Positions 1 through 8,056 are shown, counted from the first letter of the stretch. The stretch is 64,000 nucleotides of DNA from Treponema sp. (GCA_024693715.1 JAILKS010000072.1:1-64000), one strand, 5' to 3'. Notes: generated by a model not told the origin, from the sequence alone. Program-made: numbers and translations.

Positions 1-41
1 AATATGAGATCCGTCAACATCGGCATCTGCCATAATAATAA
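1..41 (-). pseudogene. Inverted 41-bp exact copy of gyrB TOPRIM segment (partial, runs off the window)
   Basis: Read on the minus strand these bases match gyrB positions 3196-3236 at 41 of 41 positions and encode the TOPRIM motif IIMADADVDGSHI. The match stops sharply at base 42: the residues before the motif (EFTYL) do not resemble the RYHK expected in GyrB or ParE. The open frame runs back only to a stop near base 123 and has no good start. It could be a truncated second gyrase/topoisomerase gene, a recombination scar, or a chimeric contig end. Confidence 0.5.
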
Positions 42-59
42 GGTATGTGAATTCTGTGG

Positions 60-208
60 AAAACTCATATATCTCTTTATTATATATAATTTTAAATAGT
101 GTATATATGCTTTTGTTTAACTAACATTTAATACACATATACACATTTTACTCAATAATTCATAAATTATCCACTTTTTTTTATAATTTATGCACATTTA
201 ATTAACTT
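60..208. promoter_or_regulatory. Very AT-rich dnaA 3' region with DnaA-box-like sites
   Basis: This stretch downstream of dnaA is almost entirely A and T. It contains TTATGCACA at 188-196, which fits the DnaA-box form TTATNCACA, TTATCCACT at 167-175 (one mismatch), and an ATATACACA-like site near 138-146. Such a mix of boxes and easily melted sequence suits part of a replication origin or DnaA autoregulation. The denser cluster at 6600-6629 is the stronger origin candidate. Confidence 0.4.
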
Positions 209-1591
209 TTATTTCTTATATTCCTTAATTTCTTTTATAAATAACTGGATTTTCGCCTGAAGTGAGGAATCTGTTTTAATTTCTTCTGCAATTTTATTAT
301 ATGCATGCATGACAGTTGAGTGATCTTTACCGCCAATTTCAATTCCAAGCTCTGTATATGAAATTTCTGTTAATTCACGGCTGATATAAATAGCAATTTG
401 TCGTGGAAAAGCATATTTTCGGTCTCTTTTCTTTCCTTTTAAGTCAGAAACAGAAATATTATAGTTTTCTGCAATTACCTTTTGAATTATATCAAGAGAG
501 ATGTTTTCTGAAACATTCGATGTAAATAAATCTTTTAACTGATCTTTTACAACTTCAATCGTAGGATTTTTATTTACAAGCTCTGCGTATCCAAAAACTC
601 TTTGAATTGCAGATTCAAGATCCCGGACATTTGTTTCAACATTTTTTGCAATATAATCAATAATTTCTGTATCTAAATTTTTTCCTTCAAGCTCAATTTT
701 CTTTTTTATAATTGCAATTCGTGTTTCATAATTTGGAGGCGTTAAATCAATACATAAACCATTAGATAATCTGCTGACAAGACGTTCCGTCATATTTTTG
801 ATTTCTCTGATTGGACGGTCGCAGGTAAAAACCATTTGAGCGCCTTTATCATGTAAAGCGTTGAATGTATAGAATAATTCTTCCTGAATACCTGTTTTAT
901 TCTGAAAAAAGTGTATGTCATCAAGTAAAAGAACATCAAGATTTCTATATTTATTCTTAAAACTGTTAGGATTTTTATTTGAAAGAGATGTAGTAAACTC
1001 ATTTGCAAAATCTTCTGCAGATATATAACAGATTTTAAGCTTTTCACTGCTGTTCTGGTAAATATAATTTCCTATGGCCTGCATAAGATGGGTTTTTCCT
1101 AATCCTGAGCCTCCATAAAAAAGAATAGGATTATATTTACTTCCAGGATTTCTTGAAACAGCTAAAGCCGCATTATATGCATAATTGCTGTTATCTCCGG
1201 GAACAAACGTTTCAAATGTGAATTTTTCCTGTAAAAGTGTTTTTTTCTTTGGTTTTGACTCTTTTTTTTCTTCAGAAACCTGTTTTACCTCTTTTTGAGC
1301 TGATTCTTTTGTTTCTGAAATCTCTTCATTAACTACAATCGATTTTATTTTAATTGATTGACCTGTTATTTCCTTGATTTTATTTTCAACAATTTCAAAA
1401 TATCCTTTTTTAGTAATCATCTGCTGCATAAAGGAACTGGCTACAGATACAGTAATAGTGTTAATTGTATCTTCTACATATTTCATATTAAACCAGATTT
1501 GAAATTCATTTTCATTCTTTTTTGAAATATACTCTTCTTTGAGTAAATTCATTGCGTGCTGCCATATTTCTTTATAATTTTGATTACTCAT
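209..1591 (-). CDS. dnaA: Chromosomal replication initiator protein DnaA
   Basis: DnaA binds DnaA boxes at the origin, forms an ATP-dependent filament and opens the duplex for helicase loading. The 460-residue protein has the usual layout: an N-terminal interaction domain (about 1-90), a charged Lys/Glu-rich linker (about 90-118), an AAA+ domain with Walker A GGSGLGKT near 160-167 and a Walker B stretch VLLLDDIHF, and a C-terminal DNA-binding domain with the signature GGKDHSTVMHAY. Length is typical for the family. It is divergent from gyrB across a 112-base spacer, so the two may share control. Annotation is secure. Confidence 0.98.
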   Translation of the reverse strand: MSNQNYKEIWQHAMNLLKEEYISKKNENEFQIWFNMKYVEDTINTITVSVASSFMQQMITKKGYFEIVENKIKEITGQSIKIKSIVVNEEISETKESAQKEVKQVSEEKKESKPKKKTLLQEKFTFETFVPGDNSNYAYNAALAVSRNPGSKYNPILFYGGSGLGKTHLMQAIGNYIYQNSSEKLKICYISAEDFANEFTTSLSNKNPNSFKNKYRNLDVLLLDDIHFFQNKTGIQEELFYTFNALHDKGAQMVFTCDRPIREIKNMTERLVSRLSNGLCIDLTPPNYETRIAIIKKKIELEGKNLDTEIIDYIAKNVETNVRDLESAIQRVFGYAELVNKNPTIEVVKDQLKDLFTSNVSENISLDIIQKVIAENYNISVSDLKGKKRDRKYAFPRQIAIYISRELTEISYTELGIEIGGKDHSTVMHAYNKIAEEIKTDSSLQAKIQLFIKEIKEYKK

Positions 1592-1640
1592 GGATTTATT
1601 ATCACTTAACCCTACGAATTCTTCAAGAGATTTTTACATT

Positions 1641-1654
1641 ATTCAACGTTGAAT
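1641..1654. promoter_or_regulatory. 14-bp perfect palindrome ATTCAACGTTGAAT in the dnaA-gyrB spacer
   Basis: The sequence is its own reverse complement and overlaps the -35 element of the predicted gyrB promoter. It lies in the only spacer between divergent dnaA and gyrB. A dimeric regulator bound here could affect both genes. No known regulator is recognised for this site. Confidence 0.4.
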
Positions 1655-1677
1655 TTATGATATTTTTAAGATACAAT
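1649..1677 (+). promoter_or_regulatory. Predicted gyrB promoter
   Basis: TTGAAT at 1649-1654 is followed after 17 bases by TACAAT at 1672-1677. The gyrB start codon is 27 bases downstream of the -10 hexamer with an AAGGG ribosome-binding site in between. Spacing and hexamers fit the housekeeping sigma factor. Confidence 0.55.
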
Positions 1678-1703
1678 GACTATAAATTTTTAAGGGTAAA
1701 ATA

Positions 1704-3629
1704 ATGGCTGATAATTACGGAGCAAGTAATATCCAGGTTTTAAAAGGACTTGAAGCTGTCCGCAAAAGACCAGGTATGTATATAGGTTCTACGGGACCAA
1801 GAGGACTTCATCATCTTGTTTATGAAACAGTAGATAACTCAATAGACGAAGCAATGGCCGGTTTTTGTGATACTATTGTCGTTGCTCTTGAAAAGGATGA
1901 TGTTGTACGCGTTGAAGATAATGGACGCGGTATTCCGGTTGATATTCATCCTACAGAAAAAATAAGTGCCCTTGAATTAGTTCTTACAAGACTTCATGCC
2001 GGTGGTAAATTTGATAAAGGTTCTTATAAAGTTTCAGGTGGACTTCACGGAGTTGGGGTTTCCTGTGTAAATGCCCTTTCTGACTGGATGGTTGCTACAA
2101 TCAAACGAGATAATCATGTATATCAGCAGAAATATGAACGAGGAATTCCAAAATCAAAGGTAGAAATTATCGGTGATTGCAGTGAAAATGAACATGGAAC
2201 TACAATCCGCTGGAAAGCAGATAAAACAATTTTTACAGAAACAACTACTTATGATTATGATGTTCTTCGTGATCGTCTTCGTGAGCTTGCATTTTTGAAC
2301 AGTGGAATTGTAATTGTTTTTAAAGATGAACGTCTTGAAAATCCTAAAGAAGAGATTTTGAAGTTTGAAGGCGGAATCAATGAATTTGTAAAGGAAATAG
2401 ATGAAGGAAAATCTGTTGTTCCTGCCGAACCGATTTATATAAAAGAAGAACGGGATGATGTTGTTACCGAAATTTCCATGCATTATAATTCGGGTTATTC
2501 AGAAAATGTCCGTACTTTTGTAAATGATATTAATACTCGAGATGGTGGTACTCATCTTGAAGGCTTTAGAAGTGCTGTTCGTTTTGTTCTCAACAAATTT
2601 TTCGAGGCAAATGAAAAGCTTAAAAAAAGTTTTGATAAGGATGAAAAGCTTACATATGAAGATTTAAGCAGCGGACTTACTGCAGTAATTTCCATGAAGG
2701 TTCCTGAACCGGAATTTGAAGGACAGACAAAGGAAAAGCTTGGAAATACCGAAGTTCGTTCAATTGTAGATCAGATTGTAAAAGAAAAACTCACGATATA
2801 TTTTGAACAGAATCCTCAGGTTCTTGAAGCCATTTTGAAAAAGGCAATAGATGAAGCTAAGGCACGCATCGCAGCAAGAAAAGCAAAAGATAATATGCGT
2901 AAAAAAACAATGAGTGATGGTTTTGGCTTGCCTGAAAAGTTATCTGACTGTTCAATGAAAAATCCGGAACTTTGTGAAGTTTACATAGTCGAAGGAGATT
3001 CTGCAGGTGGTTCTGCAAAAAAAGGACGTGATCCAAAAACACAGGCTATTCTTCCTCTTTGGGGAAAGATGCTTAATGTAGAGAAGGTTCGTCCTGAAAA
3101 AGTTATGAATAATGATAAGCTTGAACCAGTTATTGCAACATTAGGTGCAGGTTTCGGCAAGGATTTTAATATAGATAAGCTTCGTTATCATAAAATTATT
3201 ATTATGGCAGATGCCGATGTTGACGGATCTCATATTCGTACCTTGCTTTTGACATTTTTCTTCAGATACATGCCGCAGATTATTGAAAATGGTTATGTTT
3301 ATCTTGCAATGCCTCCATTATTTAAAGTGCAGCTTGGTAAAAAAGAGCCTGTTTACTGTTATAGTGATGCAGAAAAAGATGCTGCTCTGGAAGCATTAGG
3401 TGAACAGCGTGATAAAGCCGATGTACAGCGCTACAAAGGTCTTGGTGAAATGGACGGTAAACAGCTTTGGGAAACAACAATGGACCCTGCTCACCGAAAA
3501 ATGCGTGTCGTTACAATTCCTGACGCAATAAAAGCAGATAAAATCTTCAGTGTATGTATGGGTGAAGAAGTTGAACCTCGTCGAAATTTCATTGAAGAAA
3601 ACTCAAGTTACGCAAATCTTGATATATAG
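1704..3629 (+). CDS. gyrB: DNA gyrase subunit B
   Basis: GyrB is the ATPase subunit of gyrase, which introduces negative supercoils. The 641-residue protein has the GHKL ATPase domain at the N-terminus (RKRPGMYIGS, VEDNGRGIPVD, GGLHGVGVSCVNAL), a transducer domain, and the TOPRIM region with EGDSAGGSAKKGRD and MADADVDGSHI, ending in the QRYKGLGEMD motif. The usual PLRGK motif reads PLWGKMLNVEK here, with Trp in place of Arg. ATG at 1704 follows an AAGGG site. It precedes gyrA by 172 bases. Bases 3196-3236 recur inverted at the window start. Confidence 0.97.
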   Translation: MADNYGASNIQVLKGLEAVRKRPGMYIGSTGPRGLHHLVYETVDNSIDEAMAGFCDTIVVALEKDDVVRVEDNGRGIPVDIHPTEKISALELVLTRLHAGGKFDKGSYKVSGGLHGVGVSCVNALSDWMVATIKRDNHVYQQKYERGIPKSKVEIIGDCSENEHGTTIRWKADKTIFTETTTYDYDVLRDRLRELAFLNSGIVIVFKDERLENPKEEILKFEGGINEFVKEIDEGKSVVPAEPIYIKEERDDVVTEISMHYNSGYSENVRTFVNDINTRDGGTHLEGFRSAVRFVLNKFFEANEKLKKSFDKDEKLTYEDLSSGLTAVISMKVPEPEFEGQTKEKLGNTEVRSIVDQIVKEKLTIYFEQNPQVLEAILKKAIDEAKARIAARKAKDNMRKKTMSDGFGLPEKLSDCSMKNPELCEVYIVEGDSAGGSAKKGRDPKTQAILPLWGKMLNVEKVRPEKVMNNDKLEPVIATLGAGFGKDFNIDKLRYHKIIIMADADVDGSHIRTLLLTFFFRYMPQIIENGYVYLAMPPLFKVQLGKKEPVYCYSDAEKDAALEALGEQRDKADVQRYKGLGEMDGKQLWETTMDPAHRKMRVVTIPDAIKADKIFSVCMGEEVEPRRNFIEENSSYANLDI

Positions 3630-3644
3630 TTTTTTATTCCCATC

Positions 3645-3740
3645 AGTCTTCGTCTTTGAGAGTACTGTTTTCGATTAGAGATTTATAATCTTCTATATGC
3701 GTTGAAAACTATCATCTGTTAGTTTTCAAAGTTAAAGACT
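3645..3740 (+). promoter_or_regulatory. Structured gyrB-gyrA spacer with mutually exclusive stems
   Basis: TTGAAAACTA (3702-3711) and TAGTTTTCAA (3720-3729) form a perfect 10-bp hairpin with an 8-base loop. TCAAAG at 3726-3731, which shares bases with that hairpin, can instead pair with CTTTGA at 3654-3659. AGTCTT (3645-3650) can pair with AAGACT (3735-3740) in either state. A smaller stem (AGATT/AATCT) lies inside. There is no long T-run, so this is not a standard terminator. A role in tuning gyrA expression is inference. Confidence 0.4.
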
Positions 3741-3754
3741 AAAGAACAATAAAA

Positions 3755-3763
3755 TGATATAAT
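3755..3763 (+). promoter_or_regulatory. Extended -10 element for gyrA
   Basis: TGATATAAT is an extended -10 (TGN plus TATAAT at 3758-3763), 38 bases ahead of the gyrA start, with a GGAG ribosome-binding site before the ATG. It suggests that gyrA has its own promoter as well as readthrough from gyrB. No clear -35 hexamer is seen. Confidence 0.5.
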
Positions 3764-3801
3764 AGAATAATCTATATAAGTGCATTTATCTGGAGTAATA
3801 G

Positions 3802-6312
3802 ATGGAAGAAATTAAAACAACCGAAGGCGGAACAATCATAAAAATCCCGATTGAAGATGAAGTAAAACAGGCTTATATCGACTATTCCATGTCTGTAATT
3901 GTGCAGCGAGCTTTGCCTGATGTTCGAGATGGTCTTAAACCTGTTCATCGTCGTATTATGTATGCGATGGATACTCTTCATCTTGCAAGTGGCGGTAAAA
4001 CAAAAAAATGTGCAACTATTGTCGGTGAAGTTTTGGGTCATTATCATCCGCATGGTGATGCTTCTGTTTATGATGCTTTAGTTCGTCTTGGTCAGGATTT
4101 TGCACAGAGATATACAACTGTAACTCCTCAGGGAAATTTCGGTACAATTGCCGGTGATCCTCCTGCAGCGTACCGATATACCGAAGCAAAGATGTCTAAA
4201 ATCACCGAGGAGATGACAACAGATATCAACAAAAATACTGTTGATATGGTTCGAAACTTTGATGATACTTGTGATGAACCGGGTGTTCTTCCTGCAAAAT
4301 TTCCATTTCTTCTTTGTAACGGAACTACCGGTATTGCAGTCGGAATGGCAACAAATATGCCGACACACAATCTTAAAGAAGTTGCCGGTGCTATTGGCGC
4401 TTACATTGATAATAAAGAAATATCAATTGAAGAATTGATGCACTATATCAAGGGACCGGATTTTCCAACAGGCGGTATTATTTATGGAACTAGTGGAATT
4501 AAAAAAGCATATACAACCGGTCGTGGAAAAGTAACGATTCGTTCAAAATTTATTATTGAAACAGATAAACACGGACGAGAATCCATTGTATTTACCGAAG
4601 TTCCTTATGGTGTAAATACGACAAACATAATCAGAAAAATAAAAGAGCTTGTCAGAGATAAGCAGATTGATGGTGTTACAAATGCAAATGATGAATCTTC
4701 TGACAGAACAGGAATGAGACTTGTTGTTGATTTAAAAAAAGGTGCAATTACAAAATTAGTATTAAATCAGCTTTTTTCTAAAACAGAGCTCCAGTCAAAT
4801 TTTGGTGTAATAAATCTTGCTCTTGTTCCTCAGATTAAAGAAGGCTCCTTAAGATATAATGAACCGGAGCTTCAGCTTTCACAGACATATTTAAAACCTG
4901 AAGTTCTTACTTTAAAACAGCTTATAATGCATTTTGTAAATCATAGAGAAGAAGTCATTACACGACGAACAATTTATGATTTGAAAGTTGCAAAACATAG
5001 AATGCATATTCTTGAAGCGTTGATTACAGCAATTAATAATATTGATGAAGTAATTGCAATTATTAAAGCCAGCCGTGATACAGAGGATGCAAAACTTAAG
5101 CTTGAAAAACGTTTTGATTTTGATGATGAACAGGCTCAGGCAATTGTTGACATGCAGCTCAAACGACTTACTCATCTTCAGATAGAAGATTTACAGAAGG
5201 AAATCAAAGAGCTTCAGGCATGGATAGATTATCTTCAGGATTTGCTTGATCACAGAGAAAAAATTCTTCAGATAATTAAAAATGAAACAAACGAACTTGC
5301 AGAAAAATATGGTGATGAACGACGAACAGAAATTGTTCATGATGAAGTAGAACAGATTAATGTTGAAGATATGATTAAAGATGAAGATATGGTCGTTATG
5401 ATTTCTCGTCTTGGTTATATTAAACGCGTTTCTGCAGCAAAATATAAAAAGCAGGGCAGGGGTGGAACAGGAAGCAACAGTACAACGTTAATCGAGGATG
5501 ATTATATTAATCAGCTGTTCATCGGTTCTACAAAAGAACACCTGTTATTTATAACTAACATCGGTAAGGCTTACTGGATAAAGATACATGAAATACCGGA
5601 AAGTGAAAAAGCAAGTCGTGGTGCACATATCAAAGGTCTTTTACAGGTAGGTCCTGATGAGGAAATTACGACAATTGTATCACTTAAAGAATTCTCTGAT
5701 GAGCTTTATCTGTTTATGACTACTGCAAATGGTGTTGTAAAAAAAGTTCGTTCTACAGAATTCCAGAATGCAAAAACAAGAGGAATTATTGGAATCAAAT
5801 TGAACGATAATGACAAGCTTATCAGTGCAATTCCTACAACCGGTGATTCAGATATCATGCTTATTTCAAGACGCGGTAAAGCCTTGAGAATAAAGGATGA
5901 TGCTGTACGTTCTATGGGACGAGCAAGCTGCGGTATAAAAGGAATGAAGCTTTCTGAAGGTGATGAGATTGCTGCTGCTGTAAAAGTTGAAACAGATGCC
6001 AGCATGATTCTTATGACCGAAAAAGGATACGGTAAACGAATTTCGTTTGATTTGTATTCCGCTCATGGAAGAGGAACCGGTGGACAAAGAATCTTTGGAA
6101 ATACTGAAGCAAAAGGTGAAATCATTGGAGCTTTAAATGTACGTGAAAAAGATGAACTTGTTTGTATGACAAGCCAGGGAAAAACTTTAAGATTTAAAGC
6201 TACAGATATTAAAGAACAGGGACAGGGAGCTTCCGGAGTTACCATTGTAAAGATAACAGAGCCTGATTTCCTTGTTGGAATTGATAAAATAGAAGATAAA
6301 GAAGAAAATTAA
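3802..6312 (+). CDS. gyrA: DNA gyrase subunit A
   Basis: GyrA is the breakage-reunion subunit of gyrase. The 836-residue protein has the winged-helix/tower core with the catalytic tyrosine in AAYRYTE (Tyr126) and a C-terminal beta-pinwheel with the GyrA-box QGRGGTG, which marks it as GyrA rather than ParC. In the quinolone-resistance-determining region the sequence is HPHGDASVYD: the position equivalent to E. coli Ser83 is Ala87, while the Asp87 equivalent is kept (Asp91). Loss of that serine is known to lower fluoroquinolone binding. Downstream lies the origin-like gene-free region. Confidence 0.97.
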   Translation: MEEIKTTEGGTIIKIPIEDEVKQAYIDYSMSVIVQRALPDVRDGLKPVHRRIMYAMDTLHLASGGKTKKCATIVGEVLGHYHPHGDASVYDALVRLGQDFAQRYTTVTPQGNFGTIAGDPPAAYRYTEAKMSKITEEMTTDINKNTVDMVRNFDDTCDEPGVLPAKFPFLLCNGTTGIAVGMATNMPTHNLKEVAGAIGAYIDNKEISIEELMHYIKGPDFPTGGIIYGTSGIKKAYTTGRGKVTIRSKFIIETDKHGRESIVFTEVPYGVNTTNIIRKIKELVRDKQIDGVTNANDESSDRTGMRLVVDLKKGAITKLVLNQLFSKTELQSNFGVINLALVPQIKEGSLRYNEPELQLSQTYLKPEVLTLKQLIMHFVNHREEVITRRTIYDLKVAKHRMHILEALITAINNIDEVIAIIKASRDTEDAKLKLEKRFDFDDEQAQAIVDMQLKRLTHLQIEDLQKEIKELQAWIDYLQDLLDHREKILQIIKNETNELAEKYGDERRTEIVHDEVEQINVEDMIKDEDMVVMISRLGYIKRVSAAKYKKQGRGGTGSNSTTLIEDDYINQLFIGSTKEHLLFITNIGKAYWIKIHEIPESEKASRGAHIKGLLQVGPDEEITTIVSLKEFSDELYLFMTTANGVVKKVRSTEFQNAKTRGIIGIKLNDNDKLISAIPTTGDSDIMLISRRGKALRIKDDAVRSMGRASCGIKGMKLSEGDEIAAAVKVETDASMILMTEKGYGKRISFDLYSAHGRGTGGQRIFGNTEAKGEIIGALNVREKDELVCMTSQGKTLRFKATDIKEQGQGASGVTIVKITEPDFLVGIDKIEDKEEN

Positions 6313-6455
6313 CCTTATAATCTTGCAATTCCTTGTAATACAAAGAATTACAAGATTTACTCGTCAATAATACGCATTTCAGGTGTTATACGCTCTAAAA
6401 ATCAAAGAAAACAATTAAATTTATCTTTTTTTTCGTTAAAAAACATGTTTTTAAG

Positions 6456-6583
6456 TTGACAAATAAATATATTTAATTAATAATAAAAGCAGATAGGGAA
6501 ACTACTATTTCAAAATAGTTTAGGGGTAAACATATATATAACATCAGGCAGAAGCTGATCGATTAGTTCGGTCAGCTTTTTTT
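6456..6583 (+). ncRNA. Candidate small RNA gene with its own promoter and terminator
   Basis: A strong promoter (TTGACA at 6456-6461, 17-base spacer, AATAAT at 6479-6484) predicts a start near 6491. The transcript would hold a hairpin ACTATTT-CA-AAATAGT and end at the hairpin AAGCTGATC/GGTCAGCTT (6552-6578) followed by seven T. The predicted RNA is about 93 nt. It contains no convincing ORF and no plus-strand gene lies downstream. It does not match tRNA, SRP RNA, or the c-di-GMP or fluoride riboswitch patterns I know. Family unknown. Confidence 0.5.
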
Positions 6584-6599
6584 ATTATCTGTTTTTAAG

Positions 6600-6629
6600 T
6601 TATCCACAATTTATTCACAATGTGGATAT
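6600..6629. promoter_or_regulatory. Cluster of three DnaA boxes (candidate oriC)
   Basis: TTATCCACA at 6600-6608 is the perfect DnaA box, TTATTCACA at 6611-6619 is a TTATNCACA form, and TGTGGATAT at 6621-6629 is a one-mismatch box on the other strand. They sit within 30 bases, directly before the first parS site. Close packing of DnaA boxes is characteristic of an origin. Confidence 0.7.
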
Positions 6630-6637
6630 TTTTTTTA

Positions 6638-6653
6638 TGTTTCACGTGAAACG
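6638..6653. promoter_or_regulatory. parS site 1
   Basis: TGTTTCACGTGAAACG matches the bacterial parS consensus TGTTTCACGTGAAACA at 15 of 16 positions. ParB binds such palindromes near the origin and spreads to organise segregation with ParA and SMC. No parA or parB gene lies in this window. Confidence 0.9.
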
Positions 6654-6684
6654 TTACCAGGTGTTTTATTTTTTTGATGATAAG

Positions 6685-6700
6685 TGTTTCACGTGAAACA
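6685..6700. promoter_or_regulatory. parS site 2 (perfect)
   Basis: TGTTTCACGTGAAACA is identical to the parS consensus and is a perfect 16-bp palindrome. It starts 47 bases after the start of site 1. Confidence 0.93.
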
Positions 6701-6757
6701 TCGGTTTTGATTTTTGTGTTAAGGTTCTATTTGTTTTCTTTTTTTTTTGTTGATATA

Positions 6758-6773
6758 AGTTTCACGTGAAACA
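6758..6773. promoter_or_regulatory. parS site 3
   Basis: AGTTTCACGTGAAACA differs from the parS consensus only at the first base. It starts 73 bases after the start of site 2. Confidence 0.9.
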
Positions 6774-6827
6774 TTGGTTTTTTGTTTTGAATATTGATTG
6801 TGCGTATTAAGGTTGTTTGCAAATGTA

Positions 6828-6843
6828 TGTTTTACGTGAAACA
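6828..6843. promoter_or_regulatory. parS site 4 (one internal mismatch)
   Basis: TGTTTTACGTGAAACA has one change (C to T) in the left half-site and may bind ParB more weakly. It starts 70 bases after the start of site 3. Confidence 0.8.
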
Positions 6844-6880
6844 CTCGTCTTTTATTTGAAATGGTTGTTGAAATAAAAAA

Positions 6881-6900
6881 TAACTAACAATCGTTCGTTA
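6881..6900. promoter_or_regulatory. Site resembling the TetR operator of the tetR/acyl-CoA synthetase regulon
   Basis: These 20 bases match the operator at 20907-20926 at 15 of 20 positions (core AACTAACA..TC.TT.GTT). No gene start is nearby: gyrA ends 570 bases to the left and the next gene ends 240 bases to the right. It may be a chance match, or a decoy or auxiliary site. Confidence 0.25.
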
Positions 6901-7069
6901 ATTAAAATGGTTGGTTTTAAGAGTTTTGTTTAATGATAATAAATACAGAAGAATGGCGCTATATATGGTGTAAATTTATGAATAAGGATATGAAAAATAA
7001 GCAAGGTGAAAATTTAATTAATAAAAGTTAGTTAGTTTATGTGATTTATAATAAGCGGTAAATAATAAA

Positions 7070-7110
7070 TAAAAAAAACACCAGCCATTGTTTATATCAG
7101 GCCGGTGTTT
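7070..7110 (-). terminator. Rho-independent terminator of the DUF4349 gene
   Basis: AAACACC-A-GCC (7076-7086) pairs with GGC-C-GGTGTTT (7100-7110) with one mismatch. On the minus strand the stem is followed by a run of eight T. It lies 28 bases past the stop codon of the minus-strand gene. Confidence 0.85.
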
Positions 7111-7138
7111 ATAAATTTGTTAGTGTTTATATGATTTA

Positions 7139-8056
7139 TTATTCTTTTTTCTCGGGTCGAGATTTTTTAATGATTCTTCGTATAATTCCGACTTTTCCTA
7201 AAAGCAGCCAGTAGAAAAGAATTATTAAAGCAGAAATTGGTGCTCCAAATACTATTATTCCGATGATTATAAATAGCAGCTTTGCAAAGAAACTTAAAAC
7301 AACAGAACCAAAAGCCCTGAATGTGTTTTTCAAATCGGGTTTAATAATTCCTGTTTCTGTTTTTCCTGAAGGAAGAGTGCAGTTTATTGTAATTGTTGAA
7401 TAATCTATAAGAGAATCAAGACGTTTAAGTCTTCCTTCCATGGATTCTATTTCAGAAATAACATTATTAAGTTCACGTTCAATCTGAAGAAGCTCTTTTA
7501 CATCTTTTGCTCTGGAAAGATAATCTTCGTATTTTTTTTGAAGGATTTTCTTTGTATTCAGGCGGCTTTCTGTGTCATAGTATTCTTCAGTAACATCATT
7601 TGAATAAATATCATTGTGTAATATTTTTCCAAGATTTCCTGTAGCATTCATCGCTTCTTCAAATTTATTTTGTGGTATTCGTATTGTATAATAGCTGTTT
7701 TTGTCATTTATCGATGAATTTAATATGTAGCCGTTATAGCTTTTTAACCATACCTGAATTTGAGCATCTGTTTGTGAAAGACTTTCTACTTCAAGTGAAA
7801 CAGATCCGTTTTTAATAAGTTTTCTTTGAATGTTTGCTGCAGAAGTGTCCTGTTTCTGGTTATTGTCAGAAAAATTTGCTGGTTCTTCTGCTAAGGATTC
7901 TTTAAATTCAAAGGAATCATTAAAGCCGGCGCCAGAAATATCTGCAGAAAGAGATTTACTTCTTGAATAAGAAGCATCTGAATAACTTTTTTTTGAACAT
8001 GCAGCAAAAGAAATTAGAAAACAAAAGGAAATAAAAAATAATAATTTTTTCATCAT
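7139..8056 (-). CDS. DUF4349 family lipoprotein with C-terminal membrane helix
   Basis: The 305-residue protein starts with a lipoprotein signal whose lipobox ends at the cysteine in SFAACSKKS. The middle resembles the DUF4349 family: a beta-rich part beginning KNGSVSLEVESLSQ, then a long coiled coil (RLNTKKILQKKYEDYLSRA through ELNNVISEIESMEGRLKRL) and a strand-rich return (DYSTITINCTLPSG). A hydrophobic helix (about 250-290) and a basic tail (RRIIKKSRPEKKE) follow. It is probably an envelope protein held at both ends. Biochemical role unknown for the family. It has its own terminator. Confidence 0.8.
   Translation of the reverse strand: MMKKLLFFISFCFLISFAACSKKSYSDASYSRSKSLSADISGAGFNDSFEFKESLAEEPANFSDNNQKQDTSAANIQRKLIKNGSVSLEVESLSQTDAQIQVWLKSYNGYILNSSINDKNSYYTIRIPQNKFEEAMNATGNLGKILHNDIYSNDVTEEYYDTESRLNTKKILQKKYEDYLSRAKDVKELLQIERELNNVISEIESMEGRLKRLDSLIDYSTITINCTLPSGKTETGIIKPDLKNTFRAFGSVVLSFFAKLLFIIIGIIVFGAPISALIILFYWLLLGKVGIIRRIIKKSRPEKKE

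Larger units (their letters stand above)
6313..7138. other. 826-base gene-free region: candidate origin and centromere
   Basis: No credible protein gene is seen here. In order it holds an imperfect inverted repeat just after gyrA (about 6321-6355), a promoter-to-terminator unit for a small RNA (6456-6583), three DnaA boxes (6600-6629), four parS sites (6638-6843), a TetR-operator-like site (6881-6900), an AT-rich stretch, and the terminator of the next minus-strand gene (7070-7110). The combination of DnaA boxes and parS next to dnaA/gyrBA is what a bacterial oriC region looks like. Confidence 0.7.

Noticed and set aside
6489..6583. tRNA or SRP RNA gene
   Set aside because: No cloverleaf, no CCA or T-loop motif, and none of the conserved SRP apical-loop bases.
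6978..7031. Tiny ORF (17 codons) in the gene-free region
   Set aside because: Very short, no ribosome-binding site, low-complexity Lys/Asn content.
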